Shown here: one piece after another, positions 1-7,417 of the stretch | How positions within the stretch are numbered: the stretch's first letter is position 1 | How the letters are laid out: every line of letters starts with the position of its first letter | NCBI GenBank assembly: GCA_023300365.1 | Contig: JALZWD010000433.1 | Span: 1 to 8,166, forward strand | DNA: 8,166 nt | DNA from: Flavimaricola sp. | GTDB taxonomy: Bacteria; Pseudomonadota; Alphaproteobacteria; Rhodobacterales; Rhodobacteraceae | Direction of reading: 5' to 3' | Notes under the pieces: generated by a model | What the model saw: the letters and a program-made list of their open reading frames with translations, nothing else | Database searches by the model: none | What the model was told of the DNA's origin: nothing | Translations under genes and position numbers: made by a program

Positions 1-334
1 ACGTTTCAATTAAGCAGACAGCTTGTTCAGGTGAATGGTGTTCAATTAACTCATTTTTATTGTCAATAAAGCGCAAACTAAGACTGTCAATATCGTTGTG
101 TTTAATTGATGTTCCGTGAAACTGACTAGGCACGACTAATTTATGGTCAACTTCATTATCGATGATTCTTTTGATGGTCTTTTTAACTTTAGCAAAGTCA
201 AAAACCATGCTTTGGTGGTCTAGCTCACCTAGCAATTCAATATCTACTGACCAGCTTGCGCCGATCAATCCGCGCTCGGGATCTAGGATGGAGCAATCAA
301 TAACAGTGAGGTTGTCGACAAAAAGACGTGGCAT
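1..334 (-). CDS. 6-pyruvoyl-tetrahydropterin synthase (PTPS/QueD)-like protein, 3' end cut off by window edge
   Basis: Reading the minus strand from the ATG at 334 gives 111 codons without a stop up to the window edge, so the C-terminus is missing. The protein starts [15 protein letters not shown]. It has the PTPS-fold signature [10 protein letters not shown] at residues 43-52 (strand, then helix, around the invariant F-D-F) and the DHKLVV element at 63-68. This resembles the longer gammaproteobacterial relatives usually annotated as 6-carboxytetrahydropterin synthase. Canonical members make pterin or queuosine precursors from dihydroneopterin triphosphate using zinc held by three histidines. 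Here the place where family members carry H-x-H reads IGASWSV (residues 24-30) and no such motif is present, so the catalytic role is uncertain. The gene is divergent from gltX. AT-rich composition matches the gltX fragment and differs sharply from everything right of base 709. Family assignment is fairly firm; function is inference. Confidence 0.75.
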   Translation of the reverse strand, partial: MPRLFVDNLTVIDCSILDPERGLIGASWSVDIELLGELDHQSMVFDFAKVKKTIKRIIDNEVDHKLVVPSQFHGTSIKHNDIDSLSLRFIDNKNELIEHHSPEQAVCLIET

Positions 335-365
335 GTGAGTAAATAGTGTATTAACCAAAGATTGA

Positions 366-371
366 ATTATA
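366..371 (-). promoter_or_regulatory. Candidate -10 box for the PTPS-like gene
   Basis: The minus strand reads a perfect TATAAT, placed to start transcription about 25 bases before the ATG at 334. No good -35 hexamer stands 16-18 bases upstream (the best is a poor AGTTTC). On the opposite strand the overlapping TATACT (368-373) could serve as -10 for gltX, giving a divergent promoter pair in the 98-base gap. Called from sequence match only. Confidence 0.35.
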
Positions 372-432
372 CTACAATTCGCGACATAGAAACTTAAGTA
401 CATCACATTTGTACGTAACCCTAGAAAAAATC

Positions 433-894
433 ATGACTGTTACTCGATTTCCTCCTAGCCCAACCGGCTATTTGCACATTGGCGGTGCGCGCACCGCACT
501 TTATTCTTGGTTGCATGCTCGTCAGAATGACGGAAAGTTTGTATTGCGAATTGAGGACACTGACCTTGAGCGTTCAACGCAAGCTTCTGTTCAAGCTATT
601 TTAGATGGCATGGAGTGGTTAGGTTTGGGTTACGATGAAGGCCCGATATATCAAACTCAGCGCTTTGATCGTTATAAAGAAGTCACAGATCAATTGTTGG
701 CGCAAGGCCAGCATGCCAAGGCGGACCTCTTCGAGTTCGGCCTCCCAATCGGCGCGCAGTTCGGGATCGTTGAGGATTGTGGTGACAACCCGTGCGCCGT
801 GATCGGGCGGGAACGAGAAGTTTTGGCGGTTGAGGAAGGCCAGCGTGCCTTGGGCCTTTTTCGCGGCACCTGCATCCTCGGCAATCGCCATTAG
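433..894 (+). CDS. gltX: Glutamyl-tRNA synthetase, N-terminal fragment joined to foreign DNA after residue 92
   Basis: GltX charges tRNA-Glu with glutamate in the cytoplasm. Residues 1-92 are clearly authentic: class I synthetase motif [14 protein letters not shown] (7-20, the HIGH-type signature in its usual GltX form HIGG), then [11 protein letters not shown] (39-49) and [14 protein letters not shown] (68-81), all in the expected order for the Rossmann fold. The family then continues with a YCYC-type zinc element, but here the frame runs at base 709 into antisense of an alphaproteobacterial aminotransferase and stops at 892-894. The last 61 residues of the 153-residue frame are therefore meaningless. 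Intact GltX is about 470 residues; the KMSKS loop and anticodon-binding domain are absent. I chose the ATG at 433 because [12 protein letters not shown] matches the family start; the TTG at 409 would add eight unconserved residues. Shine-Dalgarno is weak (AGAAAAA). Native part is 433-708. Confidence 0.85.
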   Translation: MTVTRFPPSPTGYLHIGGARTALYSWLHARQNDGKFVLRIEDTDLERSTQASVQAILDGMEWLGLGYDEGPIYQTQRFDRYKEVTDQLLAQGQHAKADLFEFGLPIGAQFGIVEDCGDNPCAVIGREREVLAVEEGQRALGLFRGTCILGNRH

Positions 895-1656
895 GATGCC
901 TGTGCGCTCGCGGTAGATGCCAAAGTTTTTCGAGCAGGACGCCGCGATCAGGCATTCGGTGACGCCGCTTGCGATCAAGCGTGTGGCCAGTGCGTCAGCG
1001 TCGAGACCATCGCCAAAGCCTTGGTAGGCGATGTCGACGAAGGGCACCGCCTGTTTGGCGTTGAGCAATGTGATGACCTCTTGCCACTGCGCCACGGTCA
1101 GGTTGGCCCCTGTCGGGTTGTGGCAGCAGCCGTGCAGCAAGACCACATCGCCGGGTTTCACGCCCTCAAGGTCGGCCAACATGCCGTCGAAATCGACGCC
1201 GCGTGTGGCGCTATCAAAGTAGCGATATTCGGACGCGGCCATGTCGAGGTATTTGAGGATCGACGGGTGGTTTGGCCATGTGGGGTTGGAGAGCCAAACA
1301 GTTGCATCCGGCGCGGCCATTTTAATCAGCTCAAGGGCCTGACGAATGGCCCCTGTGCCGCCGGGTGTGGCGACGGCGGCGATACGGTCGCGGGAAATCG
1401 TATTGGCAAGGACCAGACCAATCATCGCGTCGGCAAATTCGGGAGTGCCGGCCAAGCCGGTGTAGGCCTTGGTGTCTTGGGCGTTGACCAAGCGTTGTTC
1501 GGCGGCCTTTACAGCCCGCATGACGGGTGTGACGCCTTGGGCGTTTTTGTAGACCCCCACGCCCAGATCAATTTTTGCATCGCGCGGGTCGGCCCGGTAG
1601 GCGGCGACAAGCGAGAGGATTTTATCGGCGGGTTGGTCGGCGAGCGTGGCGAACAT
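619..1656 (-). CDS. Aspartate/aromatic amino acid aminotransferase, C-terminally truncated at the junction
   Basis: A PLP-dependent class I aminotransferase of the AspC/TyrB type, which swaps the amino group between aspartate or aromatic amino acids and 2-oxoglutarate in the cytoplasm. Visible landmarks: GVGVYK (32-37), HNPTGANL (179-186, Asn180 near the PLP ring), VDIAYQG (207-213, Asp208 and Tyr211 contacting the cofactor), and SCSKNFG (240-246) with the Schiff-base Lys243 followed by Arg251, which binds PLP phosphate. Residues 1-322 are native; from base 690 down to the stop at 619 the frame reads antisense gltX, a 23-residue nonsense tail. Intact proteins are about 395 residues, so the small-domain C-terminus with the arginine that binds the substrate carboxylate is missing. 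The ATG at 1656 gives the family start [14 protein letters not shown] and overlaps the sseA stop by one base (TAATG), which suggests translational coupling. Upstream in-frame extension to 1710 lies inside sseA and is not used. Choice between aspC and tyrB cannot be made here. Confidence 0.88.
   Translation of the reverse strand: MFATLADQPADKILSLVAAYRADPRDAKIDLGVGVYKNAQGVTPVMRAVKAAEQRLVNAQDTKAYTGLAGTPEFADAMIGLVLANTISRDRIAAVATPGGTGAIRQALELIKMAAPDATVWLSNPTWPNHPSILKYLDMAASEYRYFDSATRGVDFDGMLADLEGVKPGDVVLLHGCCHNPTGANLTVAQWQEVITLLNAKQAVPFVDIAYQGFGDGLDADALATRLIASGVTECLIAASCSKNFGIYRERTGILMAIAEDAGAAKKAQGTLAFLNRQNFSFPPDHGARVVTTILNDPELRADWEAELEEVRLGMLALRQQLICDFFITIKALSLIYRAFIVTQT
691..708. other. Chimeric junction between two genomes (18-base shared word)
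   Basis: On the plus strand these bases complete GltX residues QLLAQG (87-92), as expected in that family. On the minus strand the same bases encode aminotransferase residues ALRQQL (317-322), also as expected. To the left the DNA is AT-rich with gltX sense; to the right it is GC-rich with aminotransferase antisense. Each gene loses recognisable sequence at the opposite side of this word. The exact crossover cannot be placed within it. The simplest reading is a false join by an assembler or chimeric molecule; a real recombination at microhomology is possible but unlikely. Confidence 0.88.
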
Positions 1657-2522
1657 TAGGTGTCTCCGGTGGCAATTGGTAGGTCGGCGTACATGCCCCA
1701 TTCGGACCATGAGCCATCATAAACGGAATGATCGTCTTTGCCGATGCGGGTCATCGCAAGCGACAAGATCGCGGCGGTAACGCCAGAGCCGCAGGTGGTG
1801 ATTGCGGGTTTGGACAGATCAACGCCGGCTTTCTCGAAGATGGTTTTGAGGGCAGCGGCGGGTTTCATGGTTTTGTTGGGGTTGAGCAGATCGCCAAAGA
1901 ACAGGTTTTTGGAGCCGGGGATATGGCCAGAGCGCATGCCCTCGCGAGGTTCGGCATCGGCGCCGGTAAAGCGGCCAGCGGGGCGTGCGTCGATGATCTC
2001 GGTGGCGCCCAGTTTGGCGGCGCGGGCCACTTCGGTCACGTCTTTTATCATTTGGTTTTGGCGGGTGACGGTCATGTGGCGATCACGGATGATTGGGGGT
2101 TCGTCGGTGACGGGATGCCCCTCGGCCATCCATTTGGGCAGGCCGCCATCCAGCACGGCGATGTTTTTCTGGCCCATCAGGCGAAACATCCACCACACGC
2201 GGGGGGCCGAAAAAATGCCCATGCCGTCATAGACCACCACTTGATGCCCGTCGCCCACCCCCATTGCGCGGACGCGGGCCATGAATTTTTCAATTGGGGG
2301 CACGGTATGGGGGAGGCCGGTGCGCAGGTCGGCGATTTCGTCGATGTCAAAGTAGCGGGCACCGGGGATGTGGGTTGCGGCGTATTCCGCCTTGGCGTCG
2401 CGGCCCATGTCGGGCAGATACCATGAGGCATCGAGCAGGCGCAGATCGGGCGATTTGAGATGCTCGGCCAGCCATTTGGTTGAGACGAGGGAGTGCGGAT
2501 CATCAAGGGCGCGGTCAGTCAC
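1656..2522 (-). CDS. sseA: 3-mercaptopyruvate sulfurtransferase (two-domain rhodanese family)
   Basis: The 288-residue protein moves sulfur from 3-mercaptopyruvate to an acceptor thiol or cyanide, in the cytoplasm. It has two rhodanese domains in tandem, an inactive N-terminal one (roughly 12-135) and a catalytic C-terminal one (roughly 160-285). The active loop is CGSGVTA starting at Cys244; that loop is typical of mercaptopyruvate sulfurtransferases, while thiosulfate rhodaneses usually have CRKGVTA. Other landmarks are LLDASWYLP (29-37), DARPAGRF (178-185) and DGSWSEWG (269-276). I chose the GTG at 2522, giving the family-like start MTDRALDDPHSLVSTKWL and a length near the usual 280-285. 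A longer frame opens at a TTG at 2591, but its 23 extra residues look non-coding. The gene lies 79 bases after smpB and overlaps the aminotransferase start by one base, so the three probably share a transcript. Substrate preference is inferred from the loop. Confidence 0.9.
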   Translation of the reverse strand: MTDRALDDPHSLVSTKWLAEHLKSPDLRLLDASWYLPDMGRDAKAEYAATHIPGARYFDIDEIADLRTGLPHTVPPIEKFMARVRAMGVGDGHQVVVYDGMGIFSAPRVWWMFRLMGQKNIAVLDGGLPKWMAEGHPVTDEPPIIRDRHMTVTRQNQMIKDVTEVARAAKLGATEIIDARPAGRFTGADAEPREGMRSGHIPGSKNLFFGDLLNPNKTMKPAAALKTIFEKAGVDLSKPAITTCGSGVTAAILSLAMTRIGKDDHSVYDGSWSEWGMYADLPIATGDT

Positions 2523-2601
2523 GGCGAGGGCCAGCCTTTTGAACAAGGGGTTTTGCGCATCCCCCCTAGACCTGTGGCGCGTTTGGCGCAAGGCCGGAGC
2601 G

Positions 2602-3081
2602 TTAGCTGTTGTCGCGCAGGAGGCGTTGTTTTTGGCGGCCCCAATCGCGTTTTGCCTCGGTCTCGCGTTTGTCGTGCAGTTTTTTGCCTTTGGCGATGGC
2701 GATTTTGAGCTTCACGCGGCCTTTATCGTTGAAATACATCACCAGCGGAACCAGCGTCATCCCTTCGCGTTGTGTCGCGTTCCACATGCGGATGATTTCT
2801 TTTTGTTTGGCGAGCAGCTTGCGGCGTTGCCGTTCGTTGGTGTGGCCCCATGTTTTGGCGGGATCGTATTTGGCGATATAGGCGTTGGTGAGCCAAAGTT
2901 CGCCGTCCTCAACACTCGCGTAGCTTTCGGCGATGTTGGATTGGCCGGTGCGCAGGGATTTCACCTCGGAGCCTTGCAAGATAATGCCAACTTCGAGGTC
3001 GTCCTCGATGGCATAATCGTACCGCGCCCGCCGATTTTCAGCGAGGACTTTGTAATTGGTATTGTCGGGTTTCTTGGCCAT
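2602..3081 (-). CDS. smpB: SsrA-binding protein SmpB
   Basis: SmpB binds tmRNA (ssrA) and brings it to ribosomes stalled on broken messages, so the nascent chain is tagged for degradation and the ribosome released. The 159-residue length is normal. Family landmarks in order: NRRARYDY (16-23), the tmRNA-binding OB-fold element [11 protein letters not shown] (34-44), the basic segment ERQRRKLL (83-90), and the lysine/arginine-rich tail with KKLHDKRE (133-140) and [11 protein letters not shown] (145-155) that enters the empty mRNA channel. The ATG at 3081 gives the usual MAKK start; no clear Shine-Dalgarno precedes it. It is the first gene of the minus-strand run smpB-sseA-aminotransferase and is divergent from the YcaQ-type gene across about 100 bases. 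Nothing unusual is seen in the protein. Confidence 0.96.
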   Translation of the reverse strand: MAKKPDNTNYKVLAENRRARYDYAIEDDLEVGIILQGSEVKSLRTGQSNIAESYASVEDGELWLTNAYIAKYDPAKTWGHTNERQRRKLLAKQKEIIRMWNATQREGMTLVPLVMYFNDKGRVKLKIAIAKGKKLHDKRETEAKRDWGRQKQRLLRDNS

Positions 3082-3143
3082 GGTTGGGATGAGATAGGGG
3101 CAAGGGGCGGTGCTGTCTAGGGTCGCATCGCGGGGAGGAACGG

Positions 3144-3169
3144 GTAAGGTGCGGTAAATCGCACCTTAC
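3144..3169. repeat. Perfect palindrome upstream of the YcaQ-type gene
   Basis: Arms GTAAGGTGCG (3144-3153) and CGCACCTTAC (3160-3169) form a perfect 10-base-pair stem around the loop GTAAAT. It ends 14 bases before the chosen start codon of the plus-strand gene. Because it lies between divergent genes it is not placed as a terminator, and no T-run follows. It shares GGTAAGGTG with the palindrome at 4382-4411 on the other side of the same gene, which suggests a dispersed repeat (REP-like) or a regulator-binding site. Confidence 0.7.
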
Positions 3170-3183
3170 GCACGGGGATGAGC

Positions 3184-4383
3184 ATGCCGCAGACCACATT
3201 GAGCAACGCCTGCGCGCGGCGTTTGTTTTTGCATCACCACGGCTTGATCGCCCCGCCCAAGGGCAGTGGCAAGGGCGCGGATTTGGACGCGGTGGTCCAG
3301 CATTTGGGGTTTGTGCAGTTGGATAGTGTGAACACGCTGGCGCGTGCGCACGACCTGATTTTGTGGTCGCGGCAAAACCAGTACCGGCCGCGTGCGTTGG
3401 AACGCCTGCTTGATCGCGACAGGCGTGTATTTGAGCATTGGACCCATGATGCCGCCGTGTTGCCGATTGCGCATTTCCCCTATTGGCGCAAACGGTTTGC
3501 GATGGATGCCACCCGTTTAAGCCGCCGTTGGAAGGCGGATCGTCGTGCGGGGTTTGAAGAGCAGATCGCAGCGGTGCGGCGGCAGATCACCGATGACGGC
3601 CCGTGTGGTAGCGGCGACGTGGGCCAAGGCGAGGTGCGCGGGTCGGGGGGATGGTGGGATTGGCATCCTTCAAAGACCGCGCTTGAGTATTTGTGGCGGT
3701 CCGGCGAATTGTCGGTGGTGCGGCGCGAGAAGTTTCGCAAGATTTATGATCTGACCGAGCGGGTTATTCCGCCGGAATATTTGAATGCGCATGTGACGGA
3801 TGCCGATACGGTGGAGTGGGCCTGTGCGCAGGCGATGAACCGTTTGGGATTTGCCACGTCAGGTGAATTGGCGGCGTTTTGGGAATTGGCCACCCCTGCG
3901 GAGGCACGGGAATGGTGTAAGACGGCGCATGCGCAGGGGCGGATTGAGGAGGTTTTGCTGGCAAATGTGGATGGCAGTTTGCGCAAGTCTTTTGCCTGGG
4001 CGGGGCTTGCGGCGCGGGCCGAGGATGCGCCTGATCCGGTGAACCGCGTGCGCCTGTTGTCGCCGTTTGATCCGGCGTTGCGGGATCGCAAGAGGGCGGA
4101 GCGGTTGTTTGGGTTTCATTACCGGATCGAAATTTTCGTGCCCGAAGCCAAGCGGCAGTACGGGTATTATGTGTTTCCGGTGATGGAAGGCACGCAGATG
4201 ATCGGGCGGATGGACCTGAAGACAGACAGGGCAAGCGACACGGTGCGCGTGCGGGCGTTTTGGCCAGAGGCGGGTGTGGCGTTTGGCAAGGGACGGCAGG
4301 CGCGGCTGGAGGCCGAAGTGGGGCGCGTGGCCCGGCTTGCGGGGTGTGGGCATGTGGCGTTTGAAGATGGGTGGGTGCGGTAG
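3184..4383 (+). CDS. ycaQ: YcaQ/AlkX-type DNA interstrand-crosslink glycosylase (HTH_42 winged-helix family)
   Basis: This family consists of DNA glycosylases built from tandem winged helices. YcaQ (AlkX) unhooks alkylated bases, including nitrogen-mustard interstrand crosslinks. The 399-residue protein has the family catalytic Q-x-D in GFVQLDSVNT (Gln45 and Asp47 from this start) followed by ARAHDLILWSR; the AlkZ-like branch has Q-x-Q instead, so the YcaQ-like branch is favoured. Further family marks are GGWWDWHPSKTALEYLW (near 154-170), LLSPFDPALRDRKRAERLFGF (about 288-308) and the C-terminal YGYYVFPVMEG with IGRMDLKTDR. I chose ATG 3184 (MPQTTLSN) because GGGG at 3174-3177 stands six bases upstream; ATG 3178, two codons earlier, sits directly against it. 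The gene is opposite in direction to smpB and dapA on either side and is closely bracketed by two related palindromes. Activity is inferred from motif and family, not proven. Confidence 0.88.
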   Translation: MPQTTLSNACARRLFLHHHGLIAPPKGSGKGADLDAVVQHLGFVQLDSVNTLARAHDLILWSRQNQYRPRALERLLDRDRRVFEHWTHDAAVLPIAHFPYWRKRFAMDATRLSRRWKADRRAGFEEQIAAVRRQITDDGPCGSGDVGQGEVRGSGGWWDWHPSKTALEYLWRSGELSVVRREKFRKIYDLTERVIPPEYLNAHVTDADTVEWACAQAMNRLGFATSGELAAFWELATPAEAREWCKTAHAQGRIEEVLLANVDGSLRKSFAWAGLAARAEDAPDPVNRVRLLSPFDPALRDRKRAERLFGFHYRIEIFVPEAKRQYGYYVFPVMEGTQMIGRMDLKTDRASDTVRVRAFWPEAGVAFGKGRQARLEAEVGRVARLAGCGHVAFEDGWVR

Positions 4384-4411
4384 GTAAGGTGGGGTATACC
4401 CCACCCTACCT
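4382..4411. repeat. Imperfect palindrome between convergent ycaQ and dapA, possible bidirectional terminator
   Basis: Two 15-base arms meet at TATA (centre 4396/4397) with a single A-C mismatch (4387 opposite 4406). The first arm begins inside the TAG stop of the plus-strand gene, and the far end is 8 bases from the dapA stop. Location in a 35-base convergent gap suits a stem that stops transcription from both sides, though there is no clear T-run. The sequence is clearly related to the palindrome at 3144-3169 (both contain GGTAAGGTG). Confidence 0.65.
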
Positions 4412-4418
4412 TGCGTCG

Positions 4419-5294
4419 TTACCCGTTGAGCAGACCCGCGTGGATCATCGCGGCGCGGATCGCGGCCTTGGTATCGTCAGACACCGGCACCAGTGGCAAG
4501 CGCACCTCGTCCGAGCAGAGCCCCAACAGCGACATGCCGTATTTCGCACCGCACAGACCCGGCTCCATGAACACTGCCTCGTGCAGGGGCATCAAGCGGT
4601 CCAGCTGTGTAAGGGCTGTCGCGAAATCACCCCGAAGGGTGCTTTCTTGAAACTCGGCGCAAAGCGCGGGAGCCACATTGGCGGTTACGGAAATACAACC
4701 AACGCCACCATGCGCGTTAAAACCAAGCGCCGTGGCATCCTCGCCGGACACCTGCACAAAATCAGCGCCACACTGCATCCGCTGCTGGGGGACCCGCGCC
4801 AAATCGGCGGTGGCGTCTTTGACGCCCATAATCATCGGATTTTTGGCCAAGACGCCCATTGTCTCGGGCGTCATATCAACCACCGAGCGGCCCGGAATAT
4901 TATAGATCACGATTGGCAGGCCCACAGAGGCCGCGGCCTCAAAATGCGCGACCAGCCCGCGTTGTGTTGGTTTGTTATAATAAGGCGTCACCACCAGCGC
5001 GGCATCGGCGCCCGCCTTTTTGGCGGCCTCGACCAAACGCACGGTTTCGACGGTGTTGTTGGACCCTGCCCCAGCCACAACTGGCACACGACCAGCCGCC
5101 TGAGCGACGACGGTTTCGACCACCAGATCGTGTTCTTCGTGGGTTAGTGTCGGGCTTTCGCCGGTTGTGCCCACTGGCACCAAGCCGTGACTGCCCTGAT
5201 CAATATGCCAGTCCACAAGTTTTTTGAGCGTATCGAGATCCACCTGGCCGTTCGCAAACGGCGTGACGAGGGCGGGAAGGCTTCCCTTGATCAT
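4419..5294 (-). CDS. dapA: 4-hydroxy-tetrahydrodipicolinate synthase
   Basis: DapA condenses pyruvate with aspartate semialdehyde, the first committed step toward diaminopimelate and lysine, in the cytoplasm. The 291-residue TIM-barrel protein has the usual length and all key residues: GTTGES (42-47, with Thr44), TPYYNKP (103-109, with Tyr106), YNIPGR (131-136, with Tyr131 and Arg136, the latter binding the semialdehyde carboxylate), and the Schiff-base Lys159 in MGVKDAT. I chose ATG 5294 because AGGA stands eight bases upstream; frames opening at 5303 or 5342 would place the start on or before that ribosome site. It converges on the YcaQ-type gene and is divergent from slt, which works on the cell wall for which diaminopimelate is a building block. 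No anomaly is seen. Confidence 0.96.
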   Translation of the reverse strand: MIKGSLPALVTPFANGQVDLDTLKKLVDWHIDQGSHGLVPVGTTGESPTLTHEEHDLVVETVVAQAAGRVPVVAGAGSNNTVETVRLVEAAKKAGADAALVVTPYYNKPTQRGLVAHFEAAASVGLPIVIYNIPGRSVVDMTPETMGVLAKNPMIMGVKDATADLARVPQQRMQCGADFVQVSGEDATALGFNAHGGVGCISVTANVAPALCAEFQESTLRGDFATALTQLDRLMPLHEAVFMEPGLCGAKYGMSLLGLCSDEVRLPLVPVSDDTKAAIRAAMIHAGLLNG

Positions 5295-5354
5295 GACACG
5301 CATCCTTGTTTTGTGGGCCCTTGGATCACCATGATCGGGCACTGTGATGGGCGG

Positions 5355-5383
5355 CTTCTAACGGCCTTTGGGGGCGTTGCCAA
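5355..5383 (-). promoter_or_regulatory. Candidate sigma-70-type promoter for dapA
   Basis: On the minus strand TTGGCA (5383-5378) and TAGAAG (5360-5355) are separated by exactly 17 bases, matching five and four of six consensus positions. Transcription would begin near 5348, leaving a leader of about 50 bases before the ATG at 5294. It is the best promoter-like match I found in the dapA-slt gap. No equally good candidate was found for slt. Confidence 0.35.
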
Positions 5384-5452
5384 GTTTGTGAGTTGAACAT
5401 ACGCTGAGACCCCTTAGGTTGTTGGTTCCCCTCCCCCACTGGGACGTTTTCT

Positions 5453-7417
5453 ATGCGCTTGATCACACTCCTTTTTCTGATGATTTGTTTTGCCCGTCCG
5501 CTTGCGGCGCAGGCGGATGATTTTGCCCCTGTGGCCGAGGCCATGCGAGCCGAGGAGTGGGATGCGGCCTATTTGCTTGCCTTGGCGCAGGGCGAGGTGG
5601 CCCATACGCTGGTGACATGGACGCGTTTGCGCGATGGCGCGGGCAGTATTGCGGAATACGAGGCCTTTTTGGCGGCCTATCCGGATTGGCCGGGGCTTGA
5701 GCGTTTGCGCCGTGAGGGAGAGCGGGCAATCCCGCAGGGCCATGACCCCGCGCAGGTGATTGCGTATTTTGGTGATAACCTGCCCCAAACGGGGGCGGGT
5801 GCCGTGCGGCTGTCGGAGGCGCATATTGCGCGTGGCGCGCCCGACCAAGCGGCGGCGATGTTGACGCAAGTTTGGAGCAATCAGGGGTTTGATGACGCAG
5901 ACCACGACCGATTGATCGCAGCCTATGCCCCGGCCCTTGCGTCGGTGCACACAGAGCGCGCGGATGCGATGTTGTGGCGCTGGCGGACCAGCGATGCAGA
6001 GCGGCTTTTGGATCTATTGCCGCCGCAAGAGCGCGCCCTTGCGCAGGCGCGCATTGCATTGATCACGGGCAGTGGCGCGGCGGCGGCATTGGTGGCGCAA
6101 GTGCCCGACGCCTTGCGCGATGATCCGGGCCTGGCCAATGCGCGGTTTAATGCGATGGCGCAGGCGGGTGATTATACGGATGCGATTGCGTTGATGACGG
6201 CGCGCAGCACCTCGGCGGAGGCATTGGGCGAGCCGTTTCGCTGGGCCTCTTGGCGGGCGACTTTGACGCGCTGGACCCTTCGGCAGGGCCGGGCCGAGCA
6301 GGCCTATGAGATTGCGACTGCGCATTTCCTAAGCGATGACGGGCGGGATGCGTCGTTTTATGCGGATCTGGAATGGTTGGCGGGCTATGCCAGTCTGCGT
6401 TTGGGCAATCCGGCCCGCGCCAAGGCGCATTTTGAGGCGATGTCGGCCGCAGTGAGCAGCCCGATTTCAACATCGCGGGCGTCTTATTGGCTGGGCCGGG
6501 CGGAAACGGATTTGGGCAATGACGATGCCGCGACGGCGGCCTATTTGGACGCGGCACAGCATCAGACGGCATTTTATGGCTTGGTGGCCTCGGATGTGTT
6601 GGGCCTGTCGCTTGATCCGGCAATCGCGGGTGGCGAAGAGTTTGCCGATTGGCGGGATGCGGCGTGGGTGCGGGGCGATTTGGCGGTGGCGGCGACCACG
6701 TTGTTGGATGCGGGAGAACGTGGGCGGGCGGTTTTGTTTATCTCAAAACTCGCGCAGACATTGGACCGCACGGGTCTTGGGCAGCTTGGCGATATGCTGA
6801 CGGCGCGAGATGAGCCGTGGTTGACGGTTCTTGTGGGCAAGACGGCTGTTGCGCGGGGGATTGTGATCCCGGCGCATTATTTTCCGTTGCACCCTCTTGC
6901 GGAGATGGATTTGCCTGTCTCGGATGCGCTTGCGTTGTCGATTGCCCGGCGCGAGAGCGAGTTTAATTTCACCGTAGGCTCGCCTGTTGGGGCGCTTGGG
7001 TTGATGCAACTGATGCCGGGTACTGCGCGCGAAGTGGCGGGCGAGCTTGGCCTGTCTTATAGTCGTGCGCGTCTGACGGCGGATTGGCCCTATAATGCCC
7101 GCCTTGGCAGCCAGTATTTGGCGAACCTGACCGAAACATTCGGCGACAGCCCGGTGATGATTGCGGCGGGGTATAACGCGGGGCCATCGCGGCCGCGGAC
7201 ATGGATGAGCCAACGCGGAGACCCGCGGCGCGGCGATGTGGATGTGATTGATTGGATTGAGAGCATTCCGTTTACCGAGACGCGCAATTACGTGATGCGG
7301 GTCTCGGAATCGATCCCGGTTTATGAGGCGCGTTTGAGTGGGCGTGCGGGCCCGGTGCGTTTTATGGACCTGTTGCTGGGGGCGGCGCCTTCTGTGCGCC
7401 CGCAAGCGCGGCCCTAG
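5453..7417 (+). CDS. slt: Soluble lytic murein transglycosylase
   Basis: A periplasmic enzyme that cleaves the MurNAc-GlcNAc bond of peptidoglycan and leaves 1,6-anhydro ends, used in wall turnover and remodelling. The 654-residue protein begins with a Sec signal peptide (MRLITLLFLMICFARPLAAQA, cleavage likely after about residue 21). Residues about 22-460 are an alanine-rich helical superhelix (the Slt70 U and L domains), with TPR-like stretches such as ASYWLGRAETDLGND (343-357). The lysozyme-like catalytic domain spans about 485-625: catalytic Glu501 in ARRESEFN, GLMQLMPGTA (516-525), AGYNAGP (572-578) and ETRNYVMRV (609-617). Length is close to E. coli Slt70. GGGA stands eight bases before the ATG at 5453. 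It is divergent from dapA and converges on the transporter gene, with the stop codons overlapping. All motifs expected for an active enzyme are present. Confidence 0.94.
   Translation: MRLITLLFLMICFARPLAAQADDFAPVAEAMRAEEWDAAYLLALAQGEVAHTLVTWTRLRDGAGSIAEYEAFLAAYPDWPGLERLRREGERAIPQGHDPAQVIAYFGDNLPQTGAGAVRLSEAHIARGAPDQAAAMLTQVWSNQGFDDADHDRLIAAYAPALASVHTERADAMLWRWRTSDAERLLDLLPPQERALAQARIALITGSGAAAALVAQVPDALRDDPGLANARFNAMAQAGDYTDAIALMTARSTSAEALGEPFRWASWRATLTRWTLRQGRAEQAYEIATAHFLSDDGRDASFYADLEWLAGYASLRLGNPARAKAHFEAMSAAVSSPISTSRASYWLGRAETDLGNDDAATAAYLDAAQHQTAFYGLVASDVLGLSLDPAIAGGEEFADWRDAAWVRGDLAVAATTLLDAGERGRAVLFISKLAQTLDRTGLGQLGDMLTARDEPWLTVLVGKTAVARGIVIPAHYFPLHPLAEMDLPVSDALALSIARRESEFNFTVGSPVGALGLMQLMPGTAREVAGELGLSYSRARLTADWPYNARLGSQYLANLTETFGDSPVMIAAGYNAGPSRPRTWMSQRGDPRRGDVDVIDWIESIPFTETRNYVMRVSESIPVYEARLSGRAGPVRFMDLLLGAAPSVRPQARP

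Noticed and set aside
433..894. A novel short fusion protein with a GltX N-terminus and a new C-terminal domain
   Set aside because: The 61 residues after base 708 are simply the antisense reading of the aminotransferase gene, which has all its motifs in the other strand. The domain is an artefact of the junction.
1728..2426. Plus-strand open frame of 232 codons opposite sseA
   Set aside because: Glycine- and histidine-rich antisense reading of sseA without any domain signature.
2368..3120. Plus-strand open frame of 250 codons opposite smpB and sseA
   Set aside because: It covers two genes on the other strand, including intact SmpB, and its hydrophobic look comes from antisense reading of basic codons.
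3144..3169. Intrinsic terminator at the upstream palindrome
   Set aside because: It lies between two divergent genes, where no transcript should end, and no T-run follows on either strand.
4371..5147. Plus-strand open frame of 258 codons opposite dapA
   Set aside because: It is the antisense shadow of dapA, which has complete catalytic residues; the frame has no plausible ribosome site or family resemblance.
5377..5405. Promoter for slt (TTGCCA, 17 bases, TACGCT)
   Set aside because: The -10 matches only three of six consensus positions and the -35 overlaps the better dapA candidate on the other strand.
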